Shown: positions 25,534-35,016, counted from the first letter of the stretch. The stretch: 64,000 bases of DNA from Streptomyces sp. NBC_00576 (GCF_036345175.1 NZ_CP107780.1:7378001-7442000); one strand, 5' to 3'. The notes: generated from the letters alone by a model not told the origin. Translations and numbers: made by a program.

Positions 25534-28116
25534 TTACGAGGCCGCCGCGTCCGCCGCCTGTGCCCTGAGCGCGCGCTCGACACCGGAACGGGACTCCGAG
25601 ACGAGCCGTCGCAGGGCGGCGTTCGGCTCGGCGGCCTTCAGCCAGGCGTCCGTCTTCGCCAGGGTCTCCTGGGACACCTGGACCGCCGGGTAGAGGCCGA
25701 CCGCGATCTGCTGGGCGATCTCGTGCGAGCGCGAGTCCCAGGCCTCCTTGACCACCGCGAAGTACTTGTCGGTGTACGGCTCAAGCAGCTCGCGCTGGTC
25801 GGTCTGGACGAAGCCCCCGATCACCGCCTCCTGGACGGCGTTCGGCAGCTTGTCGGACTCGATGACCGACGCCCAGGCCTCCGCCTTGGCCTCCGGGGTC
25901 GGACGGGCGGCCCGGGCGGTGGCGGCGTGACGTTCGCCGGCCGCCGTCTTGTCGCGCTCGTACTCGCCCGCGATCTCCTCCTCGTCGAAGCGCCCGACGG
26001 CCGCCAGCCGCTGGACGAACGACCAGCGCAGCTCGGTGTCGACGGCGAGGCCCTCGATGGTCTGCGTGCCTTCGAGCAGGGCGTCCAGAAGGTCCAGCTG
26101 CTCCGGCGTACGGGCCGTCGCCGCGAACGCGCGGGCCCAGGCCAGCTGGTGGTCGGAGCCCGCCTCGGCCGCCCGGAGGTGGGCGAGCGTGGCGTCCGTC
26201 CAGCGGGTCAGCAGGGCCTCGCGGGCGGTCGGGTCGGCGTACAGGTCGATCGCCAGCTTCACCTGCCGCTGGAGCGACTGCACGACACCGATGTCCGACT
26301 CCTTGCCGATGCCCGACAGGACGAGGGAGAGGTAGTCGTGGGTGGCCAGTTCGGCGTCACGGGTCATGTCCCAGGCGGAGGCCCAGCACAGCGCGCGCGG
26401 GAGAGAGGCCTCGAAGTCGCCCAGGTGCGCGGTGACGAAGGCGAGGGACTCGTCGTCGAGCCGGACCTTGGAGTACGACAGGTCGTCGTCGTTGAGCAGG
26501 ATCACGGCCGGACGACGCCTGCCGACCAGCTGCGGTACGGCCGTCAGCTCGCCGTCGACGTCCAGCTCGATGCGCCCGTTCTCGTCGTCGCGGAGCAGCT
26601 TCCCGCTCTCGTCGTCGAGGTCGTACAGGCCGACGGCGATCCGGTGCGGCCGGAGCGTCGGCTCACCCTTGGCACCGGCGGGCAGGGCCGGGGCCTCCTG
26701 GCGGATGGCGAACGCGGTGATGACACCGTTCGCGTCCGTCTCGATCTCGGGACGCAGGATGTTGATACCGGCCGTCTCCAGCCAGGACTTCGACCACGCC
26801 TTCAGATCACGCCCGGAGGTCTCCTCCAGGGCGCCCAGCAGGTCGCTGAGCCGCGTGTTGCCGTACGCGTGCTGCTTGAAGTAGGCCTGCACGCCCGCGA
26901 AGAACGCGTCCATGCCGACGTACGCGACGAGCTGCTTCAGTACGGAGGCGCCCTTGGCGTACGTGATGCCGTCGAAGTTGACGAGGACGTCGTCGAGGTC
27001 GCGGATCTCCGCCATGATCGGGTGGGTGGACGGCAGTTGGTCCTGGCGGTACGCCCACGTCTTCATGGAGTTGGCGAAGCTGGTCCAGGAGTGCGGCCAG
27101 CGCGAGCCGGGGGCGTACGCCTGGCACGCGATGGAGGTGTAGGTGGCGAACGACTCGTTCAGCCACAGGTCGTTCCACCACTCCATGGTGACGAGGTCGC
27201 CGAACCACATGTGCGCCAGCTCGTGCAGGATCGTCTCGGCGCGCGTCTCGTACGCGGCGTCGGTGACCTTGGAGCGGAACACGTACTGGTCGCGGATGGT
27301 GACCGCGCCCGCGTTCTCCATGGCACCGGCGTTGAACTCGGGAACGAACAACTGGTCGTACTTCTTGAAGGGGTACGCGTAGTCGAACTTCTCCTGGAAC
27401 CACTCGAAGCCCTGCCGGGTCACCGCGAAGATGGCGTCGGAGTCGAGGAACTCGGCGAGCGAGGGCCGGCAGTAGATACCGAGCGGAACGGTCTGCCCGT
27501 CCGCCTCGTACACGCTGTGGACCGAGTGGTACGGCCCGACGATGAGCGCGGTGATGTACGTGGAGATACGGGGCGTCGGCTCGAAGCGCCAGACGTCGTC
27601 CTTGGGCTCGGGCATCGGCGAGTTGGAGATGACGGTCCAGCCGGACGGCGCTGTCACCGTGAACTGGAAGGTCGCCTTGAGATCAGGCTGCTCGAACGAC
27701 GCGAACACGCGCCGCGCGTCCGGCACCTCGAACTGGGTGTAGAGATACGCCTGCTGGTCGACGGGGTCGACGAAGCGGTGCAGGCCCTCACCGGTGTTGG
27801 TGTACGCGCAGTCGGCGACGACACGCAGCACGTTGCGGCCCACCAGCAGTCCTGGCAGCGCGATCCGGGAGTCCTTGAAGACCTCGTCGGGGTCGAGCGC
27901 GTCCCCGTTGAGCGTGACCTCGTGGACGGCCGGGGCCACCAGGTCAATGAAGGACTCCGCGCCGGTTTCGGCGGAGTCGAAGCGCACCGTGGTCACGGAC
28001 CTGTAGGTGCCGCCCTCCTGTGCGCCGGAGAGATCGAGATCGATCTCGTACGAGTCAACGGTGAGCAGCTTCGCCCGCGCTTGCGCCTCTTCGCGGGTCA
28101 GGTTTGTGCCAGGCAC
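25534..28116 (-). CDS. pepN: Aminopeptidase N (M1 family)
   Basis: The product is 860 aa from GTG 28116, which has GAGGAG eight bases upstream. It is a cytosolic zinc metallopeptidase removing N-terminal residues from peptides. The exopeptidase motif is GAMENAG and the zinc site is HELAHMWFGDLVTMEWWNDLWLNESFA (HExxH with the third ligand Glu 18 residues on). The C-terminal ERAP1-like helical domain spans about 520-850. A second, diverged paralogue lies at 41484-44081. It is monocistronic, bounded by the hairpin at 25461. Confidence 0.95.
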   Translation of the reverse strand: MPGTNLTREEAQARAKLLTVDSYEIDLDLSGAQEGGTYRSVTTVRFDSAETGAESFIDLVAPAVHEVTLNGDALDPDEVFKDSRIALPGLLVGRNVLRVVADCAYTNTGEGLHRFVDPVDQQAYLYTQFEVPDARRVFASFEQPDLKATFQFTVTAPSGWTVISNSPMPEPKDDVWRFEPTPRISTYITALIVGPYHSVHSVYEADGQTVPLGIYCRPSLAEFLDSDAIFAVTRQGFEWFQEKFDYAYPFKKYDQLFVPEFNAGAMENAGAVTIRDQYVFRSKVTDAAYETRAETILHELAHMWFGDLVTMEWWNDLWLNESFATYTSIACQAYAPGSRWPHSWTSFANSMKTWAYRQDQLPSTHPIMAEIRDLDDVLVNFDGITYAKGASVLKQLVAYVGMDAFFAGVQAYFKQHAYGNTRLSDLLGALEETSGRDLKAWSKSWLETAGINILRPEIETDANGVITAFAIRQEAPALPAGAKGEPTLRPHRIAVGLYDLDDESGKLLRDDENGRIELDVDGELTAVPQLVGRRRPAVILLNDDDLSYSKVRLDDESLAFVTAHLGDFEASLPRALCWASAWDMTRDAELATHDYLSLVLSGIGKESDIGVVQSLQRQVKLAIDLYADPTAREALLTRWTDATLAHLRAAEAGSDHQLAWARAFAATARTPEQLDLLDALLEGTQTIEGLAVDTELRWSFVQRLAAVGRFDEEEIAGEYERDKTAAGERHAATARAARPTPEAKAEAWASVIESDKLPNAVQEAVIGGFVQTDQRELLEPYTDKYFAVVKEAWDSRSHEIAQQIAVGLYPAVQVSQETLAKTDAWLKAAEPNAALRRLVSESRSGVERALRAQAADAAAS

Positions 28117-28322
28117 GCGGTCATCTCCTCGTATGTGTGGGTTGCGCCATCCTTCCATGGGATCCGCGGCTGACGCGATGTCCTTAACCCGCCGGTGAGC
28201 GCGGGTGGACCGGTGGTCCACTGATCCCTGAGAGGGTGCGTTCTGCTGACGTTCCGGGGGGCTGGATGGTTCCGCTCCCCGGGGGAGGTGGGGATGAATA
28301 GGCGAACGGTAATGCTATTGGC

Positions 28323-28555
28323 ATGAATCGCGGTGAAATCTCCTTGGTGGACCTCGACCCTGCTGTGGGTAGCGAGCCGGACAAGACGCGCCCGGCGATC
28401 CCGCAGCCGAGTGCGGCCTGAGGGTTGACTCCAAGGCACAGTGCGAACAGATCCGAGCCCTCGCCTTCTCCAGGATCGGGCACCGCATCGGCACGGTGCC
28501 GCCGCAAGTACTCAAGGAGATCGACCGGGCGCTTCGGCAGCAACAGACGCTCTGA
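28323..28555 (+). pseudogene. mazF-type toxin relic with internal deletion
   Basis: The first frame gives MNRGEISLVDLDPAVGSEPD and KTRPAI, the classic N-terminus of MazF/PemK endoribonucleases, then goes out of frame and stops at 28421. From 28415, in the +2 frame, the C-terminus of the same family appears: GLRVDSKAQCEQIRALAFSR, then IGHRIGTVPPQVLKEIDRAL, ending at TGA 28555. The middle of the protein, including the central beta strands, is missing, roughly 40 residues compared with an intact family member. No antitoxin gene is seen beside it. The remnant cannot make a toxin. Confidence 0.85.
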
Positions 28556-28568
28556 GGTGCGACAAAAG

Positions 28569-28605
28569 GGGGTGCTCACCGGTCGCCGTCGCCGGTGGGC
28601 ACCCC
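28569..28605 (-). terminator. Rho-independent terminator after asd
   Basis: GGGGTGCTCACCGG (28569-28582) pairs with CCGGTGGGCACCCC (28592-28605). Read on the minus strand the stem is followed by CTTTTGTC, giving a U run. It lies 45 bases beyond the asd stop. Confidence 0.85.
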
Positions 28606-28650
28606 AGAGTCATACCGCTGGTGGCTTCGATACTCCTACCAGCGGGGCGG

Positions 28651-29670
28651 TTACTTCCCGCGCAACTCCACCGCCACCAGCTCCGCGATCTGCACCGCGT
28701 TCAACGCGGCGCCCTTCCGCAGGTTGTCGTTGGAGACGAAGAACGCGAGCCCGTTCTCCGACGTCTCGTCCACGCGGATCCGGCCCACGAACGACGCGTC
28801 CTGGCCGGCTGCCTCAAGGGGGGTCGGGATCTCGGAGAGGACGACACCCGGGGCGGCGGCCAGCAGCTCCGTCGCCCGCTCCACCGACAGCGGGCGCGCG
28901 AACCGTGCGTTCACCTGCAGGGAGTGCCCCGAGAACACCGGGACGCGGACACACGTACCGGACACCTTCAGCTCCGGGATCTCCAGGATCTTGCGGGACT
29001 CGTTGCGGAGCTTCTGCTCCTCGTCCGTCTCGAACGAACCGTCGTCCACCAGATTGCCCGCCAGCGGCAGCACGTTGAACGCGATCGGCCGCTTGTAGAC
29101 CTGCGGTTCGGGGAAGTCGACCGCCGAACCGTCGTGCGTCAGCTTGTCCGCGTCGGCGACCACCTTCTGCGCCTGCCCGTGCAGTTCCGCCACACCCGCC
29201 ACGCCCGAACCGGACACCGCCTGGTACGTCGCGACGACCAGCGCATCGAGGCCCGCCTCCGCGTGCAGCGGCTGGAGAACCGGCATCGCGGCCATCGTCG
29301 TGCAGTTCGGGTTGGCGATGATGCCCTTGGGGCGGTCGACGATCGCGTGCGGGTTCACCTCGGAGACGACCAGGGGTACGTCCGGGTCCCGGCGCCACGC
29401 CGACGAGTTGTCGATCACGACCGCACCCTGCGCGGCGACCTTCTCCGCCAGTGCCTTCGAGGTCGCGCCGCCCGCCGAGAACAGCACGATGTCGAGGCCG
29501 GTGTAGTCGGCCGTCGCCGCGTCCTCCACCGTCACACCGTCGAGGACCGACCCCGCGGACCGCGCCGACGCGAACAGCCGCAGCTCGCTGACCGGGAACT
29601 CGCGCTCGACGAGGATCCTGCGCATGACCGTGCCGACCTGACCGGTGGCTCCGACGATTCCGACCCTCAC
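28651..29670 (-). CDS. asd: Aspartate-semialdehyde dehydrogenase
   Basis: The product is 339 aa and catalyses the NADPH reduction of aspartyl phosphate to the semialdehyde, the branch point to lysine/diaminopimelate, threonine and methionine. Seen: NADP loop VGIVGATGQVGTVM, the catalytic Cys in IIANPNCTTMAAMPVLQPL, and the substrate segment YQAVSGSGVAGVAEL. The start is GTG 29670 with AAGGAG six bases before. No aspartokinase gene is adjacent, so this copy stands alone; Streptomyces commonly have another asd beside lysC. Confidence 0.95.
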   Translation of the reverse strand: MRVGIVGATGQVGTVMRRILVEREFPVSELRLFASARSAGSVLDGVTVEDAATADYTGLDIVLFSAGGATSKALAEKVAAQGAVVIDNSSAWRRDPDVPLVVSEVNPHAIVDRPKGIIANPNCTTMAAMPVLQPLHAEAGLDALVVATYQAVSGSGVAGVAELHGQAQKVVADADKLTHDGSAVDFPEPQVYKRPIAFNVLPLAGNLVDDGSFETDEEQKLRNESRKILEIPELKVSGTCVRVPVFSGHSLQVNARFARPLSVERATELLAAAPGVVLSEIPTPLEAAGQDASFVGRIRVDETSENGLAFFVSNDNLRKGAALNAVQIAELVAVELRGK

Positions 29671-30019
29671 GACGACTCCTTCTGTATGGCGCTGTATTGC
29701 GTGACCGATGCGCGACCGGCGCATTTCCATCATGCGTCCCACCCGGGGCAACATGTCCAATCCTTTGCCGAGCATGCCCGAGGACTGGGACGGAACACGG
29801 GCGGCGCACGGTTGCGATCGTCCGGCCGCACCCCTCCTGAGCTGGAGAAACCCGCCCGGCAGGGATCGTCTGGCGCAAGCTGTACGGGCCTGGGCCGACC
29901 GGGGACGGGCGAGGCCGGGGTCTCGCTTCGGTAACGGTGTGACGTACGTCTCCGCAGAGGCCGAACGTTTTGGGCGCACTCGGCGTCGTAGGAGAAACGC
30001 GGCGAGGGGGAGGGTGCTT
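29671..30019. other. Divergent promoter region between asd and an ECF sigma gene
   Basis: This 349-base gap must carry both promoters. One ECF-like candidate is GAAAC at 29847-29851 with CGTC at 29867-29870 (15-base spacer), which could be an autoregulatory promoter of the sigma gene, but it is 150 bases from the start codon and unverified. No gene or stable RNA is evident. Confidence 0.35.
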
Positions 30020-30550
30020 GTGCTGCGCAGAAAGGCCCGACGCGTCCAGGAGGACGACCACGGCGACCCGCTGGACGCGGCGCAGGAGCGCAGGGTCCGG
30101 GCGGTGCTCGCGCTCGGAGGCGTGCCGCAGGCGGACCTGCTGGACGGGGTACAGCAGGTCCGCCTGCGGCTGCTGGAACGCACCGCGAACGGACATGAGG
30201 CGCCGCGTGACGTCTCGGCGTGGGCGGCGGTCGTCGCCTCCAACCTCGCCATGGACTGGCATCGCGCCAAGCGCCGCCAGGAACGGCTGGGGGAGCGGCT
30301 CGCCTCCCTGCGCCAGCCGGCGGCGCAGCCTTCCGGCGAGGAGACGAGCCTGCTCTCCCTCGCCGTCGCCCGAGGGCTGGACGACCTGCCCGACCCTCAG
30401 CGTCAGGTACTGGTCCTGCGTTTCTACGCCGACCTGCCGGTGCGCGGGATCGCCGAGGAACTGGGCATCCCGGAGGGCACGGTCAAGAGCAGGCTGCACA
30501 CGGCGGTACGGGCACTGCGCGCCCGCCTGCACGAGGACGAGGTGGTGTGA
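30020..30550 (+). CDS. ECF-type RNA polymerase sigma factor
   Basis: The product is 176 aa. Region 2 is visible (LDGVQQVRLRLLERTANGHEAPRDVSAWAAVVASNLAMDWHRAKRRQERL) and region 4 is clear (LDDLPDPQRQVLVLRFYADLPVRGIAEELGIPEGTVKSRLHTAVRALRARL), with its helix-turn-helix. GTG 30020 follows GGAGGG; GTG 30014 is in frame but too close to that site. The next gene encodes a membrane protein whose start lies two bases after this stop, the usual place for an anti-sigma factor. The signal and regulon are unknown. Confidence 0.92.
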   Translation: MLRRKARRVQEDDHGDPLDAAQERRVRAVLALGGVPQADLLDGVQQVRLRLLERTANGHEAPRDVSAWAAVVASNLAMDWHRAKRRQERLGERLASLRQPAAQPSGEETSLLSLAVARGLDDLPDPQRQVLVLRFYADLPVRGIAEELGIPEGTVKSRLHTAVRALRARLHEDEVV

Positions 30551-30551
30551 C

Positions 30552-31349
30552 ATGGCCGCCGAACACGACGGTGTGGACGCGCTGATGGCCGCGCTGACGG
30601 ACGATCCGCTGCCCGAAGGGGCCCTCACGGACGCCGACTTCATGGCCGAGCACTGGTCGGCGGCGGCCGATGTGGCGCTGCTGCGCGAGCAGTTGGGGCT
30701 CATCGGGGGCGCGCTGGCGTCTCAGGAACGCACGGAGGCGGAGGCAGAATCGGAGAGGGTGCGAAGGGCGGTGCGAAAGGCGGCCCGGGTTCCGGTACGG
30801 GAACGGCGGTACTGGCGTCCGCTGCGCACCCTCGCCCTCGGTGTCGCCGCCGTGGCCGCCGCGGGGACCCTGTCCGCGGGGTCGGTGTGGCTCCTCTCGC
30901 AGGCCGGGAACGGGGTCGAGGACTCCGGGGCGTCCTCGACGGCCGACTCCGGGCCGGCCTACTCGCGCGCCCCGCAGAGCGACGGCGACGAGGGCGCCAA
31001 GGACGGGGGCGGCTCGGGTGCGCTGACCCGCCCCGGATACCTCGCCTGCGCCCGCCTGGTCGTCGAGGGGACGGTCGCCGTCGTGGAGAGGGGACCCGTC
31101 CCCGGCCAGGACCGGATCACCCTGGACGTGACCCGTTACTACAAGCCGGACAAGGGCCCGGCCGAGGTGACGTTCGTGATGGACCAGGAGGTCGACCCCA
31201 GGCTGGCCGTGGGCGACCACACCCTGATCGGCATCGTGACGGGCGCTGCGTCCCCCGACACCTGGGCCCTCGGCGACAAGGAGATCGCCGCCGGACGGGC
31301 CGGGATCACGGCCGCGCTGCCGGAATCGCGCACTCTTTCGTGCGGGTGA
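30552..31349 (+). CDS. Membrane protein paired with the ECF sigma factor (probable anti-sigma)
   Basis: The product is 265 aa. The cytosolic N-terminus (1-90) is acidic then basic, and a single membrane helix lies near 97-118 (TLALGVAAVAAAGTLSAGSVWLL). A Gly/Ser/Asp-rich linker leads to an extracytoplasmic domain with two Cys (YLACARLVVEGTVAVVERG and the terminal LSCG) that may form a disulfide. No zinc-type HxxxCxxC anti-sigma motif is present. The tight coupling with the sigma gene and the topology suggest an anti-sigma role; the outer domain resembles no family I can name. Confidence 0.75.
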   Translation: MAAEHDGVDALMAALTDDPLPEGALTDADFMAEHWSAAADVALLREQLGLIGGALASQERTEAEAESERVRRAVRKAARVPVRERRYWRPLRTLALGVAAVAAAGTLSAGSVWLLSQAGNGVEDSGASSTADSGPAYSRAPQSDGDEGAKDGGGSGALTRPGYLACARLVVEGTVAVVERGPVPGQDRITLDVTRYYKPDKGPAEVTFVMDQEVDPRLAVGDHTLIGIVTGAASPDTWALGDKEIAAGRAGITAALPESRTLSCG

Positions 31350-31356
31350 ACCGAAA

Positions 31357-31395
31357 GGGGCGGGCGTCCGGTACCAGGTACCGGACGCCCGCCCC
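31357..31395. terminator. Bidirectional terminator with 19-bp arms
   Basis: Arms GGGGCGGGCGTCCGGTACC (31357-31375) and its exact complement at 31377-31395 are separated by one base. The hairpin sits between convergent stop codons of the anti-sigma-like gene and the subtilase gene. Confidence 0.9.
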
Positions 31396-31421
31396 CGTGG
31401 TCGTACTGGTCGTACCTACCG

Positions 31422-34400
31422 CTACGGTGTGACCTTCTCGATCTTCACGTTGCCGACACCGGCGACCGTGCCGTGCGCGTTCACCAGGGACACCTGGCCG
31501 AAGAACTCACGGCCCGCCGGCGCGGGCGCCGAGGCGACGATGTTGCCGGAGACGGTCGCCGAGGCGCCCGTGCCGAGCTTCACCGGGGTGCCGGCGACCT
31601 GGATGGAGCCCAGGGCGGCCGAGTAGAAGACGTCCTGGTAGTCGTACGCGGTCGTACCGGCCGGGATCGCGTAGCCGATGACCTGGACGCTGTACGTTCC
31701 GGCGGCGGGCGAGGCGATGGAGACCGCCTCCTCCGAGTCGCCGTCGGCGGAGTTGGCGACCTCGTTGCCGGCCGCGTCGTACACGAACAGGTCGAGGTCG
31801 GCGGCCGTGTCCGAGACGTTGCCGATGGCGACGTCCAGGGACGCGGCGCCCGCGGGCACCTCGACCGTGGTCGTCTGGGTCTCGCCGTTGGCGATGGTCG
31901 GACGGGCGTTCAGCGAGGAGCCGAGCGGACCGCCGGCCAGCTTGCCGTCGACCGGGGCGAGGTTGTTCGTCAGCTTCCAGGAGGCGGCGATCGGGGTGCC
32001 GACCTTGGCCTCGGGAACGGTCACGACATCCGGGTCGAAGGTCGCGCCCAGGACGGTGGCGTCCAGCTTGTACGGGTTGTCGAGCAGCGGCGACGTACGG
32101 CGCGACTCGACCTCGACCTCCCAGACACCGGCCTGCGGGTTCGGGTACGAACGCACGTCGGGCGCACAGCCGTTGGTGTTCGGGTAGTTGCTGTAGCAGT
32201 ACGGCGTGCCCGTGTCCTCGACCGGGACACCGTACGGGTGGATCGAGATGAACCGGGTCTGGCTGGTGGCCGCCAGTCCGCTGATCGCGACCTCAAGGGT
32301 CTTGGCGCCCTCGGGCACGGTCAGGAAGTAGGACTGGGTGCTGTTGCGCTGCACCGAACCCGACGCGGAGAACGTGTACTTGACCGGCGTCGAGACCACG
32401 ACCGTGGTCAGGATCTGCTTGTCGATGCCCTCGGTCTTCGGGTCGTCGACCTCAAGGATGGCGCTCTTGATGCCGGCCGTCTCGGACTTCGCGGCGACCT
32501 TGACGGTGACCGGCTTGTTCAGCTCCAGCTTGACCTCGTCGGAGCCGACGATCTTGAAGGTGTCAGCGGCGTTGTTCTCGAAGTGCAGCTCGTGCCGGAT
32601 CGCCTTGGCGGGACCGGACGTACGCGTCACGGTGATCTCGTACGACTTCTTGACGCCGGCCTTGAGGCCGCCCTCACGGTCGTAGAGGCCGGTGCCGAAG
32701 CCCGGGGTCTTCAGCGCGAAGTCGATCGCGGTGTCGACCGGGGCCTTGACCGTGTACTCGTGGGCGGTGGCGCCGTCCTTGATGGCCTTCCACGCGTCCA
32801 CGATGTTGATGAGGCCCGCGCCCTCCTCGTAAGCCTGCACACCCTTGATGTGGTCGGCGTTCGAGACGAGGGCCGTGCGGAGGTCGGCCGGGGAGAGGGT
32901 GATGCCCTTCTCCTTGGCGGCCGACAGCAGCAGCGCCGAGGCGCCGGCGGCCTGCGGGGACGCCATCGAGGTGCCCTGGAGCATCGAGTAGCCGGCCGGG
33001 AGGGTGTAGCCCGCCTGGGCGACCGGGGAGCCGGGCAGCCAGGTCTGCGTGGTGTTGATCGAGGCGCCGGGCGCGGTGATCGTCGGCGTGAAGCCGCCGT
33101 CCTCACGCGGGCCGCGCGACGAGAACGGCATCATCGCGTACTTCTTCGACACGGCGGAGCCGTAGTTGGACGCCCAGGTCTCCTTGGAGATGGACGCGCC
33201 GACCGAGATGACCTTGTCCGCCAGACCGGGGTCGCCGATCGTGTTGGCGCCCGGGCCGGAGTTGCCGGCCGAGATCACGAGCTGTACGCCGTACGTGTCG
33301 ATCAGACGCGTGTACAGCGCGGCGCGCGCGTTGCTGCCGTCGTTCAGCGCCGGGAGGCCGCCGATCGACATGTTGACGATGTCGACGCCACGGTTGACGA
33401 CGAGGTCGAGCATGCCCTCGGTGAGCGCGACGTTGGTGCAGCTCGGGCCGAAGACACAGGCGCGCGAGGACACGATCTTGGCGCCGGGAGCGGCACCGTT
33501 CATCTTGCCGCCGAACAGGCTGTTCGCCGCGGTGATACCGGCGACGTGGGTGCCGTGCTCGGACGAGATCATGCCGATGTTCGCGTAGTCGGCCTTCGCG
33601 CCGGCCGCGTTGTAGACGACGTCCTTGCGGGTCTCGACGACGAACGGGATGCGCTCGGCGACATCGGTCGCCGGGTTGTCCGTCCCGAAGTAGCCGACCT
33701 GGTAGCCGTCCTTGTACGCCTTCATCGGCTTGTCGTCGGTGAAGTCGTGGTTGTCGTTCACGTCGACGGTGACCGTGCCGGCGGCGGCGTCGTACAGCAC
33801 GCCCCAGACGTCGGTCTTGTCGCCGTCGCGGTTGACGTCACCGGCCTGGTCGCCACCGGCGGTGGCGGACTCGGCGAAGTAGTTGAACTTGTAGTCGCCG
33901 ACCGGCGCCGTGAAGTTCTCGGTGCCCTGGGTGGCCGTGGTGATGGCGAAGGCCGGACCGGAGACCGCCTTCGTCATCCGCAGCCAGCTGCCGTCACCGT
34001 CGTTGACCGGGTCGGTGGACGTCACCCAGTCGACGATCTTGCGCTCGCCGGTGGTGGTCTTCTGCAGCGCGGGGTGCGCCAGGTCCACACCGGAGTCGAG
34101 GATGCCGATGGTGATACCGCGGCCGTCCGCCTTCGGGTTCTTCTTCACGAAGTCGACGGCGCCCGTCTCGAACGACGGGTTGTACGGGTTCTCGGCGGGG
34201 GTCTTCTTGTCCGGCGCCGCGTAAGTGGTGGCGGCACTCGCCTGGGGGGCGGAGGCGGTGTCGGCACTCGGCGTCGGGTCGTCCAGCGGGATGTCCTGGC
34301 GCAGGTCGATCGCGTTTACGGAGGAGAGCTTGGCGGCGGCGGCGATGGCCGAGTCCGCCTTCGCGGTCGGGACGGTGGCGCGGACGTAGCCGACCTTGTC

Positions 34401-34730
34401 GAAGGTCCGGCCGACGAGGCCGCCCTGGACCGCGTCCAGCTGCGCGGCGACCTGCTCGGTCTGGCCCGGCGTGGTGGCGATCATCATCGTGACGGTCTTG
34501 TCGCCGTCGGCCTTGGCCTCGGAGAGGAGTTCAGCGTCGTCGGAACCGAGCTTGTCGTGTGCCGACTTGACGGAACCGTCGGCCGGGGCCGCGTCCGTCG
34601 CCGTGTCCGCGGAGAAGGCCATCGGTATGGGCCCGGCCGCGGAGAGAGCGGCCACCAGTCCGGCGGCTGCGGCAATGCGCGCCACACGTCTCGCGCCCGA
34701 GATCGGCGCGCGCTGAGGGGTGAGGGTCAT
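31422..34730 (-). CDS. Large secreted S8 family serine protease (subtilase)
   Basis: The product is 1102 aa. A signal peptide with twin basic residues (GARRVARIAAAAGLVAALSAAGPIPMAFSA) opens the protein; a propeptide covers about 50-150. The catalytic triad is visible as Asp in GILDSGVDLAHPAL (about 212), His in SEHGTHVAGI (about 392) and Ser in LQGTSMASPQAAGA (about 588); the oxyanion Asn is in VISAGNSGPG. A long insertion separates Asp and His. The C-terminal 450 residues are beta-rich, ending in a pre-peptidase-like segment (ASLDVAIGNVSDTAADLDLFVYD). I use ATG 34730, spaced six bases from AAGGG; ATG 34736 is too close. Likely an extracellular protein-degrading enzyme. Confidence 0.93.
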   Translation of the reverse strand: MTLTPQRAPISGARRVARIAAAAGLVAALSAAGPIPMAFSADTATDAAPADGSVKSAHDKLGSDDAELLSEAKADGDKTVTMMIATTPGQTEQVAAQLDAVQGGLVGRTFDKVGYVRATVPTAKADSAIAAAAKLSSVNAIDLRQDIPLDDPTPSADTASAPQASAATTYAAPDKKTPAENPYNPSFETGAVDFVKKNPKADGRGITIGILDSGVDLAHPALQKTTTGERKIVDWVTSTDPVNDGDGSWLRMTKAVSGPAFAITTATQGTENFTAPVGDYKFNYFAESATAGGDQAGDVNRDGDKTDVWGVLYDAAAGTVTVDVNDNHDFTDDKPMKAYKDGYQVGYFGTDNPATDVAERIPFVVETRKDVVYNAAGAKADYANIGMISSEHGTHVAGITAANSLFGGKMNGAAPGAKIVSSRACVFGPSCTNVALTEGMLDLVVNRGVDIVNMSIGGLPALNDGSNARAALYTRLIDTYGVQLVISAGNSGPGANTIGDPGLADKVISVGASISKETWASNYGSAVSKKYAMMPFSSRGPREDGGFTPTITAPGASINTTQTWLPGSPVAQAGYTLPAGYSMLQGTSMASPQAAGASALLLSAAKEKGITLSPADLRTALVSNADHIKGVQAYEEGAGLINIVDAWKAIKDGATAHEYTVKAPVDTAIDFALKTPGFGTGLYDREGGLKAGVKKSYEITVTRTSGPAKAIRHELHFENNAADTFKIVGSDEVKLELNKPVTVKVAAKSETAGIKSAILEVDDPKTEGIDKQILTTVVVSTPVKYTFSASGSVQRNSTQSYFLTVPEGAKTLEVAISGLAATSQTRFISIHPYGVPVEDTGTPYCYSNYPNTNGCAPDVRSYPNPQAGVWEVEVESRRTSPLLDNPYKLDATVLGATFDPDVVTVPEAKVGTPIAASWKLTNNLAPVDGKLAGGPLGSSLNARPTIANGETQTTTVEVPAGAASLDVAIGNVSDTAADLDLFVYDAAGNEVANSADGDSEEAVSIASPAAGTYSVQVIGYAIPAGTTAYDYQDVFYSAALGSIQVAGTPVKLGTGASATVSGNIVASAPAPAGREFFGQVSLVNAHGTVAGVGNVKIEKVTP

Positions 34731-34742
34731 CGGCATCCCTTG

Positions 34743-34835
34743 TAGGTAAAGGAGCGTGCTTTGAGCGGCCGAGTTGATCGGCCTTGGCCAAGAGCGTCCG
34801 GATTACGACGCCGGACGATCACACAGCTTTACCTA
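34743..34835. repeat. Inverted repeat in the subtilase upstream region
   Basis: TAGGTAAAG at 34743-34751 and its exact complement CTTTACCTA at 34827-34835 bracket 75 bases directly upstream of the subtilase start. In the transcript they could pair and place the AAGGG ribosome site at the foot of a large stem; they could also be paired protein sites. Confidence 0.45.
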
Positions 34836-35016
34836 AGGGGCGGATGTTTGTGGATGGTTGGCGGAAACTATATGAACGAGTGGGGAAAACCCGCGATGCG
34901 CTTTGCACGGATGGAGTCTGAATCACGGTACTTCGTACCCGGCGTCTACGTCGTACCCGGCATCGTTCGGGCACAATCCACCTGAACGTACCCGCCCCGC
35001 ACGCTAACGTCCCCAT

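Noticed and set aside
25723..28173. 816-aa plus-strand frame opposite pepN
   Set aside because: The complementary frame encodes a complete M1 peptidase; the plus frame has no motifs.
29847..29870. GAAAC-N15-CGTC as an ECF promoter for the sigma gene
   Set aside because: The boxes fit loosely but the distance to the start codon is long and such short motifs arise often in this DNA; mentioned only as a candidate.
31473..34745. 1090-aa plus-strand frame opposite the subtilase
   Set aside because: An antisense shadow of the subtilase gene, whose catalytic triad is clear on the other strand.
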